This document shows positions 13,435-20,000 of a DNA stretch of 22,678 nucleotides, in pieces. The translations under genes and the position numbers were made by a program. Below the pieces are notes generated by a model. The model was given only the letters and a program-made list of their open reading frames with translations, was not told the origin of the DNA and made no database searches. Origin of the DNA: Candidatus Liptonbacteria bacterium CG11_big_fil_rev_8_21_14_0_20_35_14 (GTDB lineage Bacteria > Patescibacteriota > Minisyncoccia > UBA6257 > XYB1-36-10); the NCBI GenBank assembly GCA_002796205.1, contig PCWO01000044.1:1-22678 (forward strand), in the 5' to 3' direction. Position 1 is the first letter of the stretch. The number at the start of each line of letters is the position of its first letter.

Positions 13435-16400
13435 TTAGCCGGTAAATTCTAAATACAGAATAGGACCTGCATTTTCAAATGGTCCTTCAAAGCGTGGACT
13501 TTCTGCGCTGTGACCATTTTGAACAGCAAATACTTCAAAAACATAAGAGCTGTTAAAACTTGGTTCTGTCCATGAAAATAAATTTACATTATTTGATACG
13601 GCTTTAATAAATTGTCTTGCGCCACCATTTTCTTTTACATATATATGGTAGCTGATGACTTCTTTAGTGTTTAATGTCCAACGGACCACTAAAGATTTAT
13701 TATTAGCAATATCAGTGTCGGTACCGCCACTTAGGTCGGCCGTTTTAGTTAAATCGTCCGTCACCCAAACTCTATTTGGTATAGGGGTTGGGGTCGGAGT
13801 GATTGTTGGTGACGCTGTGGGTGATGGTGAAGGAGTAGGAGAAATAATAATAGTAGGTGTAGGAGTCAATGGAATTTGAGTTGTAATTTCTTTTAACTCA
13901 ACTATTCCATTGGCTACTATTGTATGTAGCCTACTATGATCTTTCTCAAATCCAGCAAGTAAGAAGAAAACTGTAAATTGATACGGAGTATCAAATCGCG
14001 GACCTCCTTGCCCAAATTCTCCAAGGAGAGGAGCATTTGAATTCCATTTAAAAAATTCTTTTTCTCCTCCGGTTCTGCTTATATAGTTAGTGCCGTTATA
14101 TATATGTACGTCACTAACGAGGCCGAAAGTTTGGATAATTTGATCCAAATTCCACCAAATAACTAACTCTCTTTCTTCGTTTATATCCTCATCAATAAAC
14201 CCGATGAGGTTTTGTGATGAAAAAAGATTGTCAGTGACAACCAGTTTATCCGCCTCAACTTCTACAGTCACCGCCATTATCGTAGGGGTAGCTGTTAGAG
14301 TTGGGGTTGAGGTCGAAGTTCTAGTTGCCGTTGGTTTTAATGTGTTGGTTGGTGTAGGTAAAGGTGTATTTAAAGGATTTAGAGGCGTAAGACCGCTATT
14401 AAATTCTTTAATTAAATTACCATTTTTATCTACGCCTTTAACTATGACATTGAAAAATCCGTTGGTGGAAACTAAAAAAGTAATATTTCTTAAATCAGCT
14501 GACAGATTAGTTTTTTCTTGAAAATTATTTTTGCCGTTTATTTCTAATCTGACAGTAAAACTATCCACTTCCAAATGACCCCAGTCCCAGCTAACTCTTA
14601 CATCGTTATTACCAGTCGTACTTAAATTTATAACTGGCGTTGGAGTAGGGGTAGCGGTGGTTGTGGCAATCGGTGTATTAGTGATAGTTGGAGTTCTGGT
14701 TTGAGTAAAAGTAGGAGTAGGAGTTGGTATACTTGATACCACTTCGTACTTTATAACTTCTACTACCGGTGAACTCGCTCCATCGCTAATAGTTACAGTT
14801 ACTTCTTTTTTACCAACTGAACTAGTATCCAAAATTAATGAAACCAAAGTTGTATTACCGATAGGTGACAAACTTAAAAGAGTAGCACCTTCACCAACTT
14901 CAACTGTAATTGGATTAGATTCTATATCTTTAATGAATAAAGATATTTTCTTTTCTAATCCGATTAAAGCGTTAGAAACGTTGTACTTTAAAACTTCAGG
15001 CTGACTATTACCAGGCACCGGCGTGTTAGTGTTCGTCGGAGTTGGCGTTAATGTGAACGTCGGTGTAAATACTGGTGTGGCGGTAAATTCTGGCGTTTCA
15101 GTACTCGTTGGAGTTTGTGTTTCCGTCGGAGTATCGGTTAACGTCGGAGTGTGGCTTGGTGTCGGAGTGCTGGTCGCTACTCTGGTTGGAGTAGGAGAAG
15201 CGTTTGGATCAATTATATTAATAATTAGTGATCCTATTTCCGATGGTAGTCCACCTGGATCTTTAGCCTGCCAAGTGATTTTAATTTCGCCTGTAAATCC
15301 TTTTTTAGGGGAAAAGATGAAATTAGCAAAAGCATGACCATGAACAACTTTTTCAGTAGCGTTTAAAGTCCCACTACTACTCGGCTCTATACTTAAAATC
15401 TTATAAGTGAGAGGTGAGTCGTTATCTAGAGCCAACATACCAAATACTGTGGAAAAAGTATTAACCGTAATTTCATACAATATTTTATTATTACTTGAAA
15501 TTATCGGAGGCCCCGGAATAGGGGTGTTCGTGAAAGTCGGTGGTGGCGGAGGCAGAGGAGTGTTAGTAAATGTCGGAGTGCTGGTTGGCGGTAGCGACGT
15601 ATTACTAGGTGTTGGCGTGTTGGTCGGATTAAAATTTCCCGGCAATACAATAACTGTAACCGTGCCAACATTAGATAATAAATTACTAGGATCTTTAACT
15701 TTCCAGGTGAAAGTGTCGTTGCCTGTAAAGTCTTGATTAGCTACATACTGTAGTTGTCCGTTTGAAGGATTGAAATTAATAATTTGTCCTCCAGTTGGAT
15801 TACTTTCAATTTGATAGCTAATTGTGTCACCATCTGGGTCACTTCCGGTTAGACTAATATCAATAGTTTGACTGGGTAGAGCGGCGGTAGTTATATTACT
15901 TCCAACTAAAGGCGGATCGTTTACTGAATTTACCGTGATAGACACAGTGGCCTCATTGGAATCAAAACTACCGTTGTTAACTTTGAACTTAACTTCATCC
16001 GAACCATCATAATTTTGATTCGGGGTGTAGGTAAATGTTCCAGTTTGTGAATTAAAATTTGAAACACTTCCATTGGACGGATTTTGAATAATTACAAAAC
16101 TCAAAGTCGTCCCCAAATTTTCATCGCTACCGGTTAAAGTGATTTGTTCATTTGAATTTTCATTCAAAGAAACATTTTGACTATTAACTGTTGGCGCGAT
16201 GATGGGTGGCTCAAACTTATAAGTTATAGTTTCAGCATTTGTAACTATAACTAAATCATCAAGTTCAAAATTGGCAGAAGTCGCCCTTAAGTTAATTTGT
16301 TTTATAGTGGCTCCGCTTGCAACATAATCTATGTTAGCGGGAGAGCCTCCGTAATTTGCCCAAACAATTGTTTGAGATTTTATTTGACTTAAGGTTGGCC

Positions 16401-16830
16401 CGCCTTGGATTGGGTCACTTTGTCTAATCGGATCATGAAAACGTAATTCATTTGTTCCGGATCCGGTTTGAATAAGATTCCAAGTATCCGACGGTAAGCT
16501 TCCACTATTAATATATTGTGGTTCACCGGTAAGTTTATCGTCAAATGTATTAAATCTTTGTCCGATAAGTTCAATGATAAAACCATCATTATTACTTGGA
16601 GACTTTGTTTTATACTGAATAGAAGATATATTTGATATAGCAATATCTGTAATATCAATTGATATAGATCCACTTCCAGTACTTCTTAAGGCTCCAAATC
16701 CACTAAAGCCATTTCCTCTGTCAAAACTTAAGTTAGTACCCCCAGATCTTACGTATATAGTCTGGTCGGCATTTATATTAAGTATTGATAGAGAGATAAG
16801 CATGATAATCACTCCAACTTTCTTTTTCAT
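13435..16830 (-). CDS. Secreted multidomain surface protein with Ig-like domains and Thr/Pro-rich linkers
   Basis: This encodes 1131 residues. ATG 16830 is chosen because AAGGAG lies 7 bp upstream and a signal peptide begins there (MKKKVGVIIMLISLSILNIN); an in-frame start 36 bp upstream would precede the ribosome-binding site. An N-terminal beta-rich domain (about 25-205) is followed by two cadherin/Ig-like repeats (about 210-305 and 305-403, with PSNGSVS...FTYTPNQNYDGSD and SDPDGDTISYQIE), a third related repeat (440-540), another beta domain (608-695) and an Fn3-like domain (733-815). Five Thr/Pro-rich linkers lie near 403-442, 538-608, 695-733, 815-852 and 982-1020. The last two domains (about 853-980 and 1020-1131) resemble each other. 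No catalytic site or sortase motif is visible. A role in adhesion or as a surface stalk is likely; the linkers could be O-glycosylated. Confidence 0.85.
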   Translation of the reverse strand: MKKKVGVIIMLISLSILNINADQTIYVRSGGTNLSFDRGNGFSGFGALRSTGSGSISIDITDIAISNISSIQYKTKSPSNNDGFIIELIGQRFNTFDDKLTGEPQYINSGSLPSDTWNLIQTGSGTNELRFHDPIRQSDPIQGGPTLSQIKSQTIVWANYGGSPANIDYVASGATIKQINLRATSANFELDDLVIVTNAETITYKFEPPIIAPTVNSQNVSLNENSNEQITLTGSDENLGTTLSFVIIQNPSNGSVSNFNSQTGTFTYTPNQNYDGSDEVKFKVNNGSFDSNEATVSITVNSVNDPPLVGSNITTAALPSQTIDISLTGSDPDGDTISYQIESNPTGGQIINFNPSNGQLQYVANQDFTGNDTFTWKVKDPSNLLSNVGTVTVIVLPGNFNPTNTPTPSNTSLPPTSTPTFTNTPLPPPPPTFTNTPIPGPPIISSNNKILYEITVNTFSTVFGMLALDNDSPLTYKILSIEPSSSGTLNATEKVVHGHAFANFIFSPKKGFTGEIKITWQAKDPGGLPSEIGSLIINIIDPNASPTPTRVATSTPTPSHTPTLTDTPTETQTPTSTETPEFTATPVFTPTFTLTPTPTNTNTPVPGNSQPEVLKYNVSNALIGLEKKISLFIKDIESNPITVEVGEGATLLSLSPIGNTTLVSLILDTSSVGKKEVTVTISDGASSPVVEVIKYEVVSSIPTPTPTFTQTRTPTITNTPIATTTATPTPTPVINLSTTGNNDVRVSWDWGHLEVDSFTVRLEINGKNNFQEKTNLSADLRNITFLVSTNGFFNVIVKGVDKNGNLIKEFNSGLTPLNPLNTPLPTPTNTLKPTATRTSTSTPTLTATPTIMAVTVEVEADKLVVTDNLFSSQNLIGFIDEDINEERELVIWWNLDQIIQTFGLVSDVHIYNGTNYISRTGGEKEFFKWNSNAPLLGEFGQGGPRFDTPYQFTVFFLLAGFEKDHSRLHTIVANGIVELKEITTQIPLTPTPTIIISPTPSPSPTASPTITPTPTPIPNRVWVTDDLTKTADLSGGTDTDIANNKSLVVRWTLNTKEVISYHIYVKENGGARQFIKAVSNNVNLFSWTEPSFNSSYVFEVFAVQNGHSAESPRFEGPFENAGPILYLEFTG

Positions 16831-16884
16831 AACATTTCTCCTTTGTATTATGTAGTTGTTTAACATTGTAAACGATCTGCCTCA

Positions 16885-16913
16885 AAAATAATGAAAATAT
16901 GAGCAAATGTCAA
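16885..16913 (-). promoter_or_regulatory. Promoter of the Thr/Pro-linker surface protein gene
   Basis: On the minus strand a perfect TTGACA (16908-16913) lies 17 bp upstream of TATTTT (16885-16890). Transcription would start near 16878, about 48 nt before the ATG at 16830. Confidence 0.6.
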
Positions 16914-16934
16914 GAATTGTTGTTTTTGCCTAAT

Positions 16935-16967
16935 ATAGGTTCGGCAAAGAGTTTAGGGATAACCTAT
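16935..16967. promoter_or_regulatory. Inverted repeat between two divergent surface-protein promoters
   Basis: ATAGGTT (16935-16941) and AACCTAT (16961-16967) form a 7-bp dyad with 19 bp between the arms. An overlapping smaller dyad joins TTTGCC (16925-16930) and GGCAAA (16943-16948). The position between the divergent promoters suits an operator, but these dyads could be chance in AT-rich DNA. Confidence 0.25.
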
Positions 16968-16988
16968 TTACTTATTATTTCTTTTGTT

Positions 16989-16994
16989 TATACT
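16989..16994 (+). promoter_or_regulatory. Candidate -10 box of the giant adhesin gene
   Basis: TATACT lies about 76 bp before the ATG at 17071, without a convincing -35 box. An 8-bp inverted repeat at 17007-17014 and 17025-17032 would fall in the leader and is not followed by a T tract, so it is not a terminator. Confidence 0.35.
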
Positions 16995-17070
16995 ATAGGG
17001 GAATTGTTTTGAAGATTATTCGGCCTTCAAAAAAATAAAAAGGTTATATTTATAAATTAAAATTATTATT

Positions 17071-20000
17071 ATGAACAGCAGTATTATTAGTAAATCTTTT
17101 TTTGCAAAAAGATCAGTAGCCTGGCTATTTGCTTTTGGTATAACATTCGCTTTGATTGGCGGATTTTTTATTTACCAAGCAATGGCTGTACAATCTATCA
17201 CTACCGCAACTGGTGGTGGCGCAGTTTCAATTGACACTACTTCAGCCAGTGGTGGGTCGGGTACTTATACAGACTTAGGAACAATTAGTATTTTAGAACA
17301 AGCTATAGGAGAGATTGGACTTGGCTTGCATACATTTACTGTTCCATCAGGTTGGCAGATTGATCCGGGTTCAGTTATTACAGTTGGAGCCAACTGGGCT
17401 TTGTCTGGATTATCTTTATCTCACCCAACAACAATTACACCTGATAATAGTACACAGTTTTCTATTAACATAAATGCAGTATCAAATAATCAGGTAGCAA
17501 CTTTATCTTTTCAAGGCTTAAGAGTTCGTCCAACCGGGACCGTGCCTTCAACCGGAAATATTTTACATACGGTTGGAATAATTACTGGCGTAACAAATGA
17601 ATCAACAAACTTTGGAACATTAACTACAGTGCCTGGAGCGCCAGAGCATTTTACTCTAACAGTTGATGATACTACCCCAGGGGCGGGAGAAACAGTCACA
17701 GCCACTATGACAGCCCGTGACCAATTTGAAAATGTTACGACCACATATTCGGGATCAAAAAATATAGCTTTTTTCTTTAACAACACCGAGGTGGCAGCCG
17801 CTCACTTGTCACCAAACTCAACCAACCCAACAGCGGGTGGAAGTAACTTTGGAGCAACTATAGCTTCTACTTTTACTAACGGTGTAAGTGCAGGTGTGTC
17901 TTTAGTATTTAGTAAAACAGAAACAGCCGATATAGATGTAACCGAACAAGGCGGTAGTAATTTAACTACGACAGGGAATGTTGATAGAGATGTGTCGGTG
18001 ACAGTCTCGCCTGGCAACTTGGCCTCTATGACAGTTGATGCCATAGGCGCGCAGGTAGCTGGAACTCTATTTACTATTAATGTTAACGCTTTTGATGGAT
18101 TTGGAAACGCCACCACCAAAGATGCAGATGGAACGGCTTTAACAGCTAGCGAAGATATTACGGTCAGTTCAAGTGCGACAGCCTCAAACAACGCAACCAT
18201 TCCTTTGTATAATGGAAATGATTTAACAAATGGAGAAGCAGATACTATAGATTTTTCTAGCGGAGTGTTTACCTCAAAAAATATAATTCTTTATGATGCC
18301 GGCGAAACCCCAACTATTACAGTTGCTCATGGATTGGTTAATGTCATTACTCCAGTTGTAACTGTCGGCGCCGGAGCTTTTGATGGTTATATAGTAACGA
18401 CGCAAAATGCCGGTACACAAAATGTTGATAATTTATTTAGCGTAACTGTAACTCCGGTTGATGCTTATGACAACGTACAACAAACTGGAGCCACTAACGG
18501 ACAAATAAACTTTACAAGCACGGCTACAAACGCACCTGATAATACAGTGCCAACTATTTTAGCTAGCGCTACTTTAGATTTAAGTACGGGCGCAAAAACT
18601 ACAACGGGAACATTTAGATTAGTAGATGCCAGTGAAACCCCAACGATTACAGCCACTGATAATGCAGACGCAAACAAAAATGGAACAACAAGTGCAATTA
18701 CTGTTAACGGTGGAGTTGAGGCAGAACTTATCTTTACTCAGCAACCGGCTGGTTCTGTTTCGGGTGTGGCTTTAACAACGCAACCGATCGTAACGGCAAC
18801 TGACCAATTTGGAAATATTTCAACTTCGTTTACAGAGCTTGTTACTTTAACAGAAGGAAGCGCAGGAACTTTAACTAACAATACTCAAGTAGCGGTTAAT
18901 GGTGTAGCCACATTTACCAATGTTATTTACACAGCCGCGGTTGATGGAGAGAGTGTTACATTGACTGCTAATGATGATGATTTAGTAAATACAAATATTC
19001 CAACAGTTGACGCAACTCCATTTAACTCTGATGTAGTGGCCACAACTTTGGTATTTTCACAACAACCAACCGCTGGAGCCAATAGTGGAGCAGTGTTAGC
19101 TCAACAGCCAATTGTAACAGCTCAAGGACCAAATAATGTAACTGACACAGGTTTTACAGAATTAATTACTTTAATAAGTGATGTTGGAACAATAGGCGGA
19201 ACTACAGCTGTTAACGCCATAGCGGGTGTGGCCACCTTTACAAACGTGACTCACACAGCCACAGTTGATAATCAAGTAACAACTTTATCGGCTAATGACG
19301 AGGACGGAGTCGGGACAAACTTAGCGTCCGTAAACGCTTCTACGTTTACAACGTTAGTGGTAGCGACAAAATTGTTAGTGACAACAAATGTCACAAGTCC
19401 ACAAGAGGCCGGAGTAGATTTTACTGTTCAGCCGGTTGTTAAATATGTAGATGCAAGTGATGTGGTTGATGTTGATATAGACGCAGATCAAATAATTGTA
19501 TCTGAAAATGGAGCAGGATCGTTAAATGGAACTTTAACAGTTACAGCAGTTGATGGAGTAGTTACATTTGCCGGACTTGATTACACAGGTGGAACAGAGG
19601 GCGAGATAATAACTTTAATTTTTACTGATGATGCTGGTAACACAGTTAATTTATCCGCAAGTCCAGTTAATGGAACAACTTTTAATGTTAATTTCTTGAA
19701 TAATATTTATGTTGATCCAGCTGGTAATAATGCCAACTCTGGCACAAGCTTATCACCAAAATTAACAGTGCAGGTTGGTTTAAATTCGGTAGCCACCGGT
19801 GGAACAGTTATTGTTAATGCCGGAACTTATGACGAACAATTAACAATTAGCAGAGCGGTCACACTTCAGGGTGTTAATCAGGCCACAAGTATTATTGCAC
19901 CAACCACAGCTCCTTCGGCTGGAGTCTATGATGTTCAGGTTGATGCAAGTAGTGTAACAATTGAGAACTTAACTTTTGATTTTGATGGAGCAGATGGAGA

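Noticed and set aside
13770..15215. Regularly spaced repeats that could suggest a CRISPR array
   Set aside because: The repeats are short, imperfect, in frame with Thr/Pro codons and spaced by protein domains, with no constant repeat or unique spacers of fixed length.
13655..15736. Plus-strand frames rich in Val-Gly repeats opposite the surface-protein gene
   Set aside because: They are reverse readings of the Thr/Pro-rich linkers and do not encode a plausible protein.
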